Assembly: GCA_030015575.1 (NCBI GenBank) | Contig: JASDDO010000001.1 | Location: forward strand, 323,301,595 to 323,365,594 | DNA from: Agapanthus africanus | Taxonomy: Eukaryota > Streptophyta > Magnoliopsida > Asparagales > Amaryllidaceae | Direction: 5' to 3' | DNA length: 64,000 nt | Part shown: one piece after another, positions 24,469 to 36,967 of the stretch | Numbering within the stretch: position 1 is the stretch's first letter | Layout: every line of letters begins with the position of its first letter | The notes under the pieces: generated by a model | Told to the model about the DNA's origin: nothing | Seen by the model: the letters and a program-made list of their open reading frames with translations, nothing else | The model's database searches: none | Made by a program: the position numbers and the translations under genes

Positions 24469-25720
24469 TTGGCTACACGAGCTGAGATGGCTACGCTTAG
24501 AGATGCGGTCAGAGCGAGCTCGTCAGGGACGAGGACTGACCAAAATGTATTCCGGTGACGTAGGAACATATTGATTTGTTGTTTATGATAGAATTTTTCA
24601 TTTGACACGAGCATTCAGAATCTGCAATGGTTGATCGGGTCATCGCTTAAGGCCAGCGAGATTGAGAGGACTGTTGATGTACAGCCTACTCCAGAGATCG
24701 TGGTGTTGTCTACCGTATAGACAGATGACCAGCTGTTGCTAAGATTGACGAGATGTCGCCTCCAGAGTTTACAAAGATGAAGTCACATGAGTTTTCTGGC
24801 AGGGATGTGACTGCAGATCCCTAGTCACTCTTGGATAAAGTGATTAGGATACTTCGTTCATTGAATACCCCGATACAAGATCAGTCGAGTTTTCCAGTTT
24901 TAGTTTGAAGGGTCTTGCTTAGACCTAGAGCGAGTCGATCGAGAGAGGATGAGCAAAGCGTATTCCTCCGATGACTTGGATGAGTCCCAGAGGACGGAAT
25001 TGTCCAGCTTTCTTCCACAGAGGGTGAAGATGCCCGAGATCGGAACTTCGAGTTCTTACGAGAGACTCTGGATATGACTATAGCCAAATATGGATTGCGG
25101 TCTGTGCAACTACTAAGATATGATTCTGAATCGGTCCATATTGAAGGAAAGTGGATAAGAGATTCGTGTGAGCTCGTAATGAGTCATTCTTCTCTGTTGA
25201 AGCCAGAGAATTGATATGTACGCAGAGGTGTTGGATATGGCCACATTTTCAGAGGAGAGTCATGATGAGATCGCAGCTGTCCCGGAACGTAAGCCGATTA
25301 AGTAAAGAGTGCCAACGTCTTGACAGTCTGGCAGAGATGAGATTGGAAAAGACTGTGGCAGGTTCTTCCAAAATACTACGTGATAAAGATTTGGACCCAG
25401 GATTGGTTGTATGGCACGTATTCAGAGGGTCGGATGCCACCATCGTTGACATGCTACCTTGCAAATGGTCAAGTTAATTAGCCAGGAGATGTTCAAAGAG
25501 GCGTCAGAGCGGGGCTATTTCCGTCATTACTCCTAACCAAGCCGTCGAGCCGAGAGATCACGGGATTGGTGATCCACAGAGAAAATAAGTACCCAGCGTT
25601 AGAGGACGCTAGACAGTGGACAGGAAGCAAGTTGATATTCTTGCTCTGCCAACCTTGGGTGCACTGGCACCTTTCGACATTGAAGGAGGTGTACCTCAAT
25701 GTCATTTATTTGGATTTGTG
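24469..25720 (+). pseudogene. Element G: decayed gag-like region
   Basis: Short plus-strand pieces resemble gypsy gag: near 24765-24860 a 'PPEFTKMKSHEFSG..D' piece followed by a stop and 'LLDKVIRIL', the layout of the gag 'PPxFxG..DP..A..W' start; further pieces near 25210-25300. Stops and frameshifts occur every 20-60 codons. No RT, integrase or RNase H of G is visible anywhere, so G is either internally deleted or was always non-autonomous. Confidence 0.4.
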
Positions 25721-25779
25721 TTTAGTGATCCGAGTATCACGCCTATATCGTTTTAGAAATTTAACTTTTGATGATTTAT

Positions 25780-26103
25780 TTTCATTACTGATATTTTTGT
25801 GCACTGTAGTTGCACTTGATTCATGTTTTATAAATCCATTATATTTTATTTATGTTTTGTGTATATCGATTGCACTTGATATCGATTTTGTGCACTTGTT
25901 GCACATATTTATAATTATGTGTATCCCGATACAGTCGATTTTGATTTCGCGCATGTTGTATGCACTTGATTTTGACTTATGCACTCGGTGCAGTTCACAT
26001 GCGCTTTTAGTGCATTGATTTGGGTTTTGTGCACACAGTTACACATGTTTATGATTTCATACTTTTCGGTATACTCGATTTTGATCTCGTGCATGTTGTA
26101 TAC
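25780..26103 (+). repeat. Element G: ~31 bp degenerate minisatellite, left part
   Basis: About ten imperfect units of 28-33 bp built on 'ttttgtgcac..gttgcacttgat'. The array is cut at 26103 by element C and resumes at 44739. A 150-residue frame spanning it (25566-26018) is repeat translation, not a gene. Confidence 0.75.
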
Positions 26104-27553
26104 TGATTGGTTCGAAAAGGTGTATGTTTGTAGTTAACCGCAATCAGAACGGTGTCGCGTATAGCTAGACCGAGATGAGTACGGGTCGTCCTCTGGGAAA
26201 CATGGAACTTTTTATTTTTACTTTAGATGTGTTGAGAAAGAGAGGAGGGATAAAGAATTTTGTGAGAAGTTTCCAGATCTACTTTAAACAAGAATGTAAA
26301 ATATAGATCTAGATTTTTAGAGATTTAAATAATATAATAATAGGGCTTGTAGGGTTCGTTAGGATTTAGTAGTTATGGAAGATTAATTAAAAGTTACCCT
26401 TTTTATCCATTAATAGATTTAGAACTAGAACGACGGTGATGCGTGTAGATTAGGGTTTCTGGAGGGAAAAGGAATCCCACTCGTAACCCTTATCTCGACA
26501 CGGAACTCCGTTCATATCTAGCCTTTACCAAAACAATCATTAATCTAATCTCTAATCGCGGTCGGAACTAGCAAGGAATTGCTAGCGCGCCCAATTAGGA
26601 TGTTAATGATTATTTTAATAAAGTTCCTAAACTTTATAGGACTTAAAAAGGGTTTAATTATTTTCATCGCCCATTAGCCTACCCTAATCCTACGAACCCT
26701 AACAAGCGGAGAATTACTCGCGCATGTTGGGAGAAGAAGATGAAAAGAAAGAGAGGGAAAACATAATGTAAAAAAAACAAACAATTAAATAAAAACTACC
26801 TTTATTAATCAACTCCTTCAAGCTACACTTTTAATCCATAGAAAATGATTACAAAACTTGATTTGCTTCTCGATCTTTCCTAAGGGGTAGTCGAACAGTC
26901 GATGATCAGCCTGGATGCATGAGCGTCGGGAGCTTCGTGATCTCTTCGGCTTGATAGCTTTTCCAAGAGGCTCTCGGTGCCTTTTTATAGTGCAAACCCA
27001 GAATCTTATTGTTGAGAAGTTGGTAAAATATTGCATAGATTCACCCCAAAAATCCTCTGCCCCTAACTCCCTGGAAGTGCGGCGGATCCGCGGCAAATGG
27101 TGGCTAGGGCCGCGGATCCGCGCTCAAGGGTAGGGATCATTTGATGCTTTTTCTTGTGCTTTCATCTAGTGACATTTGGCAATCCTAGGCATCTTCAGAA
27201 TCTGAAAATCTTTTCTCGGTTGCTTCCAGACTTGGTCTCCAAGTTTTGCTTCTTAATTTGGCAAGATTTCTTCAACAAATTGATTTGTTTGATAAATTCT
27301 GCATAACAACTTGGAAAATTCTGCACAATAATCTTAAATAATATTTAGTAGACTTAGTCCTACTAGGATTTGGTCAATAGATTTATTTACATACATTTTC
27401 CTACCAAATGATCATTAAAATATATTAACATATGGAAAATAATGTTTTTACACATAAACCCTCATATGTATAATATATTATAATAAAGTCCTTTTTTAAT
27501 ATGAAAATGGTAGGAAAAATGTAATACAAATGTGCAGTTTTATCAACTGAACA
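26104..27553 (-). repeat. 3' LTR of element C
   Basis: Begins 'tgattggttcgaaaagg' and ends 'tatcaactgaaca'. Holds a TATA box copy (26981-26990) and the GC-palindrome pair (27078-27122). Frames within it (26818-27133) are not protein-like. Confidence 0.95.
27078..27122. repeat. Element C LTR: paired GC palindromes
   Basis: Two copies of the palindrome GCGGATCCGC, 'gcggcggatccgcggc' and 'gccgcggatccgcgc', about 20 bp apart. Same architecture as the GC dyad in the Copia leaders. A second copy is in the other LTR at 44258-44303. Confidence 0.8.
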
Positions 27554-29240
27554 AATACCCCCAAACTTATCTTTGATCGTCCCGAGCAAACTAGTTTATT
27601 TAAGAGGAGAAAAAGAAAGGAGAAAACTAAGCACACTTTCGTAGGCAGACACGATTGCACTGAGCACGTGCAACAAACCGTTAAACCTCTAGGTGTCCCT
27701 AGTAGGAGGAGTGTTGTCTCCTGAGGGTTTTCAGCGGATTACACCCACAAAATCCTATAACAAAAGAAAGATGGTGAAATTTACATATAAAGACAAGAAC
27801 CATAAAAGAAATACTTTGAAAAGAAGAGTTTCCAACTATGCTAGCTTTTCAGTTGTCATGAGCCCTATCTTAATAGTCATGAAAAAACGTTAGAAATCAC
27901 ATTACCCCTCAATAAAACATCATGTTTATTCTTCATTCCTACCTTTCATCCAAACATTGATCATATAACCCCACGTGTGTGTAAAGAACATCCCTACACT
28001 CGGAGAATTCAATTCAAGCTATCATACTCTTGTCCATCTACCTTAGTACTTTTTAATTTGATGAATATTTAGATTTGCTCGCACATTTTCATGCGACCGT
28101 TAATTCTTCTTGAGGTACTAACAGACCGATTACTCGTGTGCTTGCTGATTAGGTGATAGTATTTTCCTCGTCTTGCACCACCTAAGGCTTAGCAGTGACT
28201 CCCAGACCAGTTGGCCTTAGGGCACTAGGTGAAGAGGCACCCTCTCTATATTTTTTTATTGCTGCCTTGGCGATAACAAAACCAGTGTTCATTTTTTTTT
28301 TCTTTTCACCATTTTTATATTTTCTTCATTTTTTTATTTATTTCCTTCATACTTAGGCTTTTAAACAAGAGCATTTCAAGGTATCCTCTACTATCCCGAG
28401 TTTCAAGACGTGTGTAAGTGCATATAGTAGGGTATCAACATTCAAATGTTTGGCTTCCAGAATAGAAACTATTTTTCAGACTTATTTTTATCCTCAGATT
28501 AGTGACTTCCTTCATCTTACTAACCCTTGGGACAACAGCTCATAACTACTTATTACCAGTTCGTTTAAGAAAACTTCTAATTTTCTTGGTTTTCTTAAAT
28601 TATTCCTATCTTTTGGATGTAATTTTTCACTTTCTACTCCTTTGTTATAAATTTTTATTTTTATTTTTAAATTTTTGAAAATGTTGTGCTTATGCAAAAT
28701 ATGATGCAAATTGATGTGTACATAAGCACAAACCTCCCCCAAACCTGTTTACAGCAGTGTCCTCACTGTTGCTATCCGCTGGATCACAAAAACCTGTAAG
28801 CTTGGAAGGACATTATTAATGGGGGAAAGAATATATGAAAGTGAAAATCCTCCCCCAAACTTATTTTTGGCTCACAAATTTGTAAAAATCATTTTCTTTC
28901 AAGAGCCCAAAATATACCAACCCCCCCAAACTTGAGTTAAACAATTTTAATCTTTTAAAATCACACGAGGGGGTCAAGGTTATTGGTCAATGCCAAGCTT
29001 TGCAAAGACCGAAGGTCAACACCAACCATTCAAAAATTTTATCGATGAAGCACAAAGGTTGGTGGAAGAACATGTCACCTTTTGACGTGAAGAAGTGGGG
29101 AGGTGATAAGAGGTGTGATGGAAAAGGATTGCGTCTCAATTTGGAGAGACGACACAGTGATAGTGATGATGGATTACTCGCATTATCATGATTGTCCAAA
29201 AGAGGGGGTGGAGGTCCAATTTCTTCATCTTGGAGTTGAT
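27554..29240 (-). other. Element C: 3' non-coding region with several PPT-like tracts
   Basis: Where pol should follow the protease there is AT-rich DNA without RT, RNase H or integrase motifs. The PPT next to the LTR is the complement of 'tacccccaaacttatc' (27557-27572). Further PPT-like tracts (sense AAGTTTGGGGG-like) occur near 28734-28746, 28850-28862 and 28920-28936. Multiple such tracts are a known trait of Athila/Tat-group elements. Minus frames at 28512-28742 and 28987-29244 show no known domain. Confidence 0.7.
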
Positions 29241-30734
29241 TCATCTCAACGCCCGTGTCTTGTAAAAATACGAGTTCATCAGCGAAAATTTCCTCAAAGC
29301 TTTCATCGATACCCCGAAAAATAATGTCATCAGAAAAAATGGGGTGATCGTCAGAATCAATATAAGGTTCCTTATTAGATGTTGACCGGACAACTCGGTG
29401 GAAGAGTAAATGTTTGGGTCAAACAACAACATATGAAAAGAGTCTGTATCATGAGGTTGATCAAATTCGCTGCTGTCGACATCCATTAATTCGACAGAAC
29501 ACACATGAGCATAGGGTTCGGAGGGTTCACTTCCAAACTTGTAAATGTTAAGCTCAATTGACTTCTTTCCGAAGGATAGGGTCATAGAGCCGTTTCTACA
29601 ATTGATTACTGCGTTGGAAGTGGCCAAAAAAGGTCGACCGAGTATCACCGGGATTTGATTGCGTGGGTTTGCTACAGGTTGTGTATCTATAACGATAAAG
29701 TCCACAGGGAATATGAATTCCCCGACTTTGATTAACACATCCTCTAGCTCACCCCTTGGTTGGGTGATAGATCGATCGGCCATCTGAAGAGTGCAATGCG
29801 CAGGTTTTAACTCTCCGATTCCTAATTGCTCATAAACCGAATATGGAAGCAAGTTAACACTAGCACCTAGATCGAGTAGAGCACGATTAATATTTTTACC
29901 CCCAATAGAAATTGAAATTGTAGGACTTTCGGGGTCCTTTCGTTTCTTGGGAAGTTGTTGTGTAAAAGCAGTGCTCACATTACTCGCAAGGAAAACTTTT
30001 TTAGGTACTTGAACTTTTCTCTTCCTAGTGCACAAGTCCTTTAAGATTTTTGCATATGACGGAACTTGTTGAATAGCATCTAGGAGAGGAATGTTTATGT
30101 TAACTTGCTTAAAAATTTCCACAATCTTCTCCATTTGTGGACTTGGTCTGTTGCCCCTTAACCTGTTTGGATAAGGTGCTTGATCAATAAGTTTTGGGTC
30201 CAACGTTGGAGAGGATTGTGGGGACGGATTCGATCCCATAACTGGAGTGGGAATCGACTTAGATAGATTTGGTGAAATGGGCGAAGGGTTCGAGCCTTGG
30301 GGAAAACGGAGAATAGGCTCGGGTGAAGGTGGGAGACTAGACGAATTAGGGGAAGAAGAAGAAGCTGGGGTATCATTGGTGTCACTATCATCACACTGCT
30401 CACCCACTCGGTTATTCAGCACTTTTCCCGATCTCAACGTGGTAACAGCACTCACATTATAACTTTGTGAGTGGCCAGGATTAGGTATGGGTTGAGATGG
30501 GAGTTTCCCTTTCTCTCTCGCACTCATTGCGGCGTTTAACTGTGCGATTTGGTTTTCTATTGATTTAATACTCTCACCATGGGAGGCGGAGTTTTTCGTT
30601 AGGGTATCAATAGAAGACCTCATCTCAGCCGAATTTTGCATGGATTGTTTCATGAACATATCCAAAGTTTGTGCAAGTGAGTTGCCAGTACCGGCCACTT
30701 GTGGTGTAGAAATGTTGGCCGGATTTTGGAAATT
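29241..30734 (-). pseudogene. Element C: gag-pol continuation with aspartic protease
   Basis: Open minus-strand frame of about 485 codons from 30698 (frame open back to the stop at 30735-30737). The N-terminal third is a proline/serine-rich linker; the protease follows near residues 250-390, with the catalytic motif in ALLDLGASVNLLP, a later ILGRPFL block and a conserved NLL/GxxEL core typical of Athila/Tat proteases. It is in the same frame as the gag upstream, separated only by one TAG. After the protease the frame runs into about 80 low-similarity residues and stops at 29241; no RT follows. Expected product: the protease that matures gag. Confidence 0.85.
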
Positions 30735-31511
30735 CTATGACTGAAAGGGTGGCTGATTCTGCGTTTGTGATTGCTGTGGAGGAGGTCTTTGAAAATTACT
30801 TTGTTGGTTTTGATTCCAAGCAAAGTTAGGATGATTCCTCCATCCTTGATTATATGTGGAAGAATAAGGGTCGTTTCTAGGTCGCTGCTGAAAGGCAGCA
30901 TTAGCTTGAAACGAGGCATTCATAGGACATTCTTCCGTTAGGTGTGAAGGATCCGAACAGCAACCACAAACGGTCTTAGGAAGCGTGACCTGATTTAGGG
31001 AGAATGATGAAAAAAATTTCTCCATAGCATCGAGTTTCTTCTGCATCGCTGCCATTTCGGCTTTTACTGCGATGGAAACATCAAGCTGGTGAATACCTCC
31101 CTTAGTTGAAGGTGGTCTTACGCTTTTCCACTGCAAAGTGCTTTCTGCGAGATCTTCCAGATATTTCCAAGCTTCACCGTCATCTTTAGACATTAAATTG
31201 CATTGACACATTGTTTCAAGCATCTGCTTTGTCGCTGGATTAATGCCCTCATATATAATCCGACATAAATCCCATCTTTGTATTCCGTGATGGGGGCATT
31301 GGACAAGCAGATCTTTGAAACGTTCAAAGCACTTCCAAAATGGTTCATTGGGAAGCTGGGTGAACTGGTTAATCTCGCTCCTAACATGTGCAGTCTTATG
31401 ATTTGGGTAAAACTTCTTAAGAAATGCTACGACGAATTCATCCCAATTAGTGATAGAGTGTGCGGCAGTATTATAAAGCCATTTTTCTGCTAATCCACAC
31501 AATGTGAATGG
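30735..31511 (-). pseudogene. Element C: gag C-terminal part with zinc knuckle
   Basis: Minus-strand frame of the retrotransposon gag domain: LAEKWLYN, ITNWDEF, FLKKFYP and ERFKDLL..CPHHGI, typical of Athila-type gag. A CCHC zinc knuckle follows (C-x2-C-x4-H-x4-C, reading CGCC..H..C) for RNA binding, then a Gln/Pro-rich tail. It ends at a single in-frame TAG (30735-30737), after which the same frame continues into the protease. The N-terminal part is displaced to 41902-42323 by element D; D plus its duplication is 10,395 bp, a multiple of three, and both sides are in one frame. Confidence 0.9.
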
Positions 31512-33733
31512 TGTAGGGTTCCTAGGCATCCTAATGAGGTCTCACAAGGCATCAAACATGCCCATTTCAAAATTTTAAGGTGCCGAGAGACCCGACTACG
31601 GATCGTTTGCTAGAAAACTAGGCGAAAACAAAACTAGTTAACAATTAACTAATGGGATATCGGAAATACAACCTTTGTAGATCCGGTGCTCCACCTCCAT
31701 AGCTCCGCAACGAAGTCGTCTCCACTGTCCAAAACAAATCCGGGCTCTAGAGTCGGCTTCGTCGGAGAAAAAATGAGCTAGGTCGTCGATGTCCATGCCG
31801 AAGATGATCTACGTCGAGGCATCGCTAAATCAAGCTCCACCTTCACCAAGCCCTAAAACTTGTGAAGGAAACACACTCTACTACTTGGCAAGAGGTAGAG
31901 GATAAAGAAATAGGAAGTGGGTAGACTTTAGAATTGGATTTCTCACTTGTTTGCTCAATTCACCATTGATGAAGAAAGCTTTTTCTTCTTGAGTTCAAGG
32001 AAGAAGAAGAAGAAATGTTATGATAAGATTATTAAAAAGAAAAGAATAAATCCATTCTTATCATAACATAACCCAAGTTAAGTGTAGAGAATTGACCAAG
32101 GTTAAAGAATGGTTAGGGTTAAGGAGATGAGACAAAAATGGTGACATAATGAAAGCTTCATGAAGCTTCAAGTTGAAAACAAAAGTAGCCACCATTTTTC
32201 ACTTCTTTTCCTTTTCTCATTTATCTTTTAAATGCAAATGAAAAGATAAATGAATGAATAAAAGAAAACCCCAATCATTTACTTAACCTAGGTTTAATTC
32301 ATTACACTTAACAAAAAAGATATGTATCATCAAACATGATACAATCAAGTGCACAAAAATCATATCGCATATGCAATGCGCACACCCGAGTGAGAAAATC
32401 CATTCAAAGTGAACCGATACTAGTTAATGCAAAGTAATATATCAAATATATAATTATGCATTAAATCATTAAATCAACACTTGACTTAACGATCCGGTCA
32501 TGTCGCACATAACCGACTGGTATCATCAGTAACAACTTATCGAATCAACACTTGATCCGATAAACCGGCTATATCGCATATAACCGATCAATGTCACATC
32601 GCGAGAATCAAATACAGTATCACATACTGGTATCATTCTCGGTCCCGCACATATCTCATACGCGCTCCTATTTCGTTTCGCTTGAGCCAGGAAACCTCTG
32701 TGTAGGACTCTAAAGACTCGTCAATACGCCGGCAGCAGATGATGATCATATCAAGCATCCACAAGCCGCAAGCGGTCTGCTAAACGTAACGGCCACCCGG
32801 GTATTGAGCGATCTGAAGATCGACGAGCAAGCCCGCTCACACTCCAGTGAATCCGACCAGTAACACTACCGTACAGTCCGGTCTGATCGTCTGATATGTC
32901 GCATATCTCGCCTAGGGGTGGTAAACGTCAGACCCCAATAGCTCAATAAGTCGTGTCGATATGAGGTCTATAACTGTTCGAGAAACTACTGGTAACACTT
33001 AGCAGTAAATCTCAGCAACCCTGGCCAGGGATTTCCTGTTATAGCCAATCGAACACAGCGCAACATCAACTCCCTATACCGGGAGAGACGAATCCCCTCC
33101 TATCGCTCATTGCCTCCATGTAACTCGGGACTGTACCCAAAAACCACCGTTTTGCACGCCCTCTTGGACGTGGTAAGATGGAAATCAAAGCACAGTGGGA
33201 ACCACACAAGACTCTATGACGATCTCGGGTCAACAGACTACTCTGTACCAGTGTCACCAGAGAACTGCCATCTGACGTGAGGTATAATACCATCTGGGAG
33301 TTCTCGGCGAGTCCGTCCAGTGTACCCAGTCTCTACTGAGCACCCGTATATGATCTCTGATGTCAAACACCAATGGATATGGGATCATCCATCGCCCATC
33401 TGTATGGGTCGAGAAGGTACACGCTAGTCTACTCTGGTATATCGATGCCCCGTCTCGATATACCCACGACTAGGGACTGTGAAGGATGTACTTATGGACT
33501 ACCATGTCCCAACTAGTATGATCCGCATCATAGTCCAGGTAGTCAAGTACAGATCCTAAGGGCTTTACCAACATGTAACAGAGAGACAATCAGTGCACAC
33601 GTTAAGGTAAAGGTCAACCAGATAGCATACTATCATGTCGAGCGAGAAAGTCCTCCCTATATATGTCCCAGCATCTACTACAATATACATCCAATGTACA
33701 GTAATGGCCTCTAGGGCATACATATAACTAACA
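31512..33733 (-). repeat. 3' LTR of element D
   Basis: Starts 'tgtagggttcctaggcatcc' and ends 'catataactaaca'; same length as its partner. ATATCRCATAT-type words occur near 32370, 32500-32590 and 32895. Confidence 0.95.
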
Positions 33734-36491
33734 ATCTCCCACTTGCACTAGGGCCATCTGTAGCAGTGGTTGAAGTATCTCATACTCAACCATCCCATAA
33801 AAGTCTCTCTCTGGGAATAGGCCTTTGTGAGTGGATCCGCCGCGTTGTCCTCTGAGTCTGCTCTCCTTACCTCGATCCCTTAGAGATCAACCATCTCCAT
33901 GATCAAGTGATACTGCCTTAGAATATGTCTGGATCACTGATGGGACCTGCGTTCCTAGGCATAAGCCATAACTCCATTGTCACACAATGGGAGGAACATA
34001 GTTCATCTCATGAACCAATATACACCCAAACAACCTCTTTGGTAGCATCTTAAGTCGCGATGTATCCTGCCTTTATCGTCTAGTATGCCACGGTATCTAG
34101 CTTGGAACTCTTCCAACATACCGTCCCTTTACTGAGGGTAAAGACAATGCCTGCGACTGACATTCAGTCGTTTTTATCACCCTGGAACCCTTCCAGTGAT
34201 TCTCCCCAGGATCGATTGATACCATCTCACTACAACTAGTGAGAATCCTAACATCCAATTAAATCTATCTCATAGATCCAAAACTCAGGATTTAGGAGGT
34301 ATCATTTTGATCCTATATGGAGAATCATAGTGATAAGCGGAGATTGATCGTGCGTAGCATAGGAAACTCTTTCCCTATCAAGAGTATGTCATCCACGTAC
34401 TCTACGAGGATCATCACCATACTCCCTACTACCTTTTTGTTTATACAAGGTTCATCTACCATTTTGATGAATTCAAACATTTTGACTAATCCATCAAAAC
34501 AGACGTTCCAACTCCGCGATAACTGCTTTATCCTATAAAGCATCTTGCACACGTTTCCGCTGCTCCCACTGTCTACGAAGTCCTCTGGCTGTGTACTTAT
34601 AGACGCTTTCTTCCAAATCATCATTTAGAAAAGCAGTCATGACACCCAACCACCAGATATCGTAGTCATGGTATGTAGCCGTGGCAAGTAGGATCTGGAT
34701 GGACTTAAGCATAGCCACTTGAAAAGGTTTCATCATTATCCACGCCTGGTCGATGACGAAAAGCTTTAACAAGTCTAGCTTTGAAAGTCTCAACTTTTCC
34801 ATCTACACCAAGTAATCTTCTCAAGATATACTTGCTCCTGATGGGGATTTAACCCTTCAGATATGGCAACCAAAGTCCATACTTTGTTGGTGTATAAGGA
34901 TTCCATCTCAGATCACTAAGCATCCAGCCATTCTTACAGAGTCCCACTCCTGATGGCCAGCTCGAAACTAGTTGGGTCATCATCTCATGATGCAATCCTC
35001 GCTCCCACTGTCATAGAGAAACCGAAATATCTCTCAGGTGGGTGAGGAACCCTACTAGATCGGCGGAGAGGCTGAGGTTCGTTGGAATCTACTGAATCCT
35101 TTGGTTCTATCAAATCATCTTTTGCAGTTTGTATAGCTGGAACATTTCCAGTTGTACATAACAGACCTTGCCTCGAGCTTGTCCGGATCATACTTTTAGA
35201 CATAGGCCGGACAACCCAAATCTTAACTAACTTAAGACATGGGCTCTTCCCATTCCATATCACATATGAAGTGGTAGGCAACTGATTTGATTGGAACCCT
35301 ATTCAATAGGTATGCAACTTCTCAAGTGCATAACCCCCTTAAGGAAAAAGGTAACTCAGTAGTACTCATCATAGAGCACACCATATCAATAGGGTGTATC
35401 TGCTCCGCCCCGATATACCATCGTGCTATGGTGTATACGGAGGAGTAATTCTGAGAGAGAATCTCATTCTCCTTTAGAATAGTCCAGTATTTCCGTGCTC
35501 AAGTATTCTCCTCCCTGATCACATCAAAGGACATAATACTTATACCCGTATTGGTTCTCTACTTCTCGCTTATATTCTGTGAATATCTCAAAAGGTTCGG
35601 ACTCATGTTTCAACAGGAACATATGACTGAATCTTGAGAGATTATCAGAGAATATAAAGAAGTATAAAGAACCGATCTTGGCAAGTGTAGACAGGGGACC
35701 TACATACATCAACATGTATCATCCCTAGAGTTCACTAACTCTTTCTCTGTTTCCAATAAACAGAGCTGGTGTCATTATATCTTTGTGACATGACTGGCAA
35801 GTTTCACAAGATGTAAATTCAAACTGATTTAAATATGCATCTACATGTAACTTTGGCTAGTCGGGTCGCATTGATATGACCTAGTCTACAATGCCTCAAG
35901 AAGGATCCGTTCATTTCTGAACTCTTCCTCTTGTGTGTGTTCCGTATAGTAAGAACTGTGGTTTGATTTAGAACATTAATGCTTTTAGATAACGTGCCTG
36001 AACCGATCAACTTTTGATATAGGAAATGTTCAAAACATTATCCAACAATTCAAAATTTTATCATTTCTTTACTGATAAAGAGACTGATATGATTTTGTAT
36101 ATCAGGTTCGGTATCTAATAACATTCGTTCAGAATCAATGTATTGTAATACAGGGTGACAGTGACCAACAGACTTGGCTGCAACTCTTGCCCCGTTTTCT
36201 GCCTTATGAAACTTATCACCCGTTCTCAGTTCTCTACCTATCTGTAGCCCTATGTAACAGATTACATATCTAGGATCCTGATCTGGTATCACATACCCAG
36301 GACGTAGAGGATACAGAGAAACAGTTCTTTGTAATGAACACACCCGAAGATGATGCATCAGCATGCACTCTCTTCGTTTGGGCGGCACGGAAAATCTGGT
36401 ATTCCCCAATTTCCTGCTCTGTCTTATAACAATTATAAGTTGGAGCGGGACCAACGTTCCCCAGCTCAGTATAACAAGCGGGTTCGGTCAA
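33734..36491 (-). pseudogene. Element D: broken Copia pol
   Basis: Minus strand, element order: protease 36270-36491 (reads DTRSGS, the second motif Gly now Arg) with a frameshift into 36050-36454; pre-integrase CRHCRLGHIN-like block 35819-36010; integrase core 35524-35715 (GPLSTLAK, SDNLSRF); RRSSRVPHPPERYFG block 34985-35281; RT 34325-34802 with LGVMTAFLN, LYRIKQLSRSWN and YVDDILLIG; RNase H end with ADPLTK near 33800. The frameshift just upstream of VAMLKSI and the motif-A Gly are shared with B, so the damage predates copying. D cannot have moved itself. Confidence 0.92.
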
Positions 36492-36967
36492 TAATCCGTA
36501 TTATTATCTTGATTAAGGCGTGATATGGTCGCTACCTGGAGAGAGAGAAGAAAACACTCAGCGTGCGCTCTTGCAAGAATAGATTGGTTATTATTTTATC
36601 TAATCAGGATGGCTCCCACTGCTTTTTATCAAATCTTCCTTCAAACCCTAAAAGGAAAGACTAGCCGGGATTAATTACACACTACAAGTTCGCCAATCTT
36701 TCAGCCAGGCCAGTGTCGGTACTTTGAGGGAGGTCCCCCGTGCTTTCGCACGAACCTAATTAATGTAAACCTCGTTTTCCCAGAGGCGTAACCCCGTTGA
36801 CACCTTTCTAGACACCTACTTGATCGGCTAATTGTAATGTATAAAACTCTCCCAGGAGTAACACTTACTCGCAGCGGGTATCGGGATCCAACTATCTTAT
36901 AGAAGGTATGCAATCTCATTGCAAATCTCAACACTTGAAATTCCCGATAATATTTTGCCCCTAACGT

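Noticed and set aside
25566-26018. 150-residue plus-strand frame
   Set aside because: Mostly minisatellite and low-complexity hydrophobic translation with no homologous counterpart.
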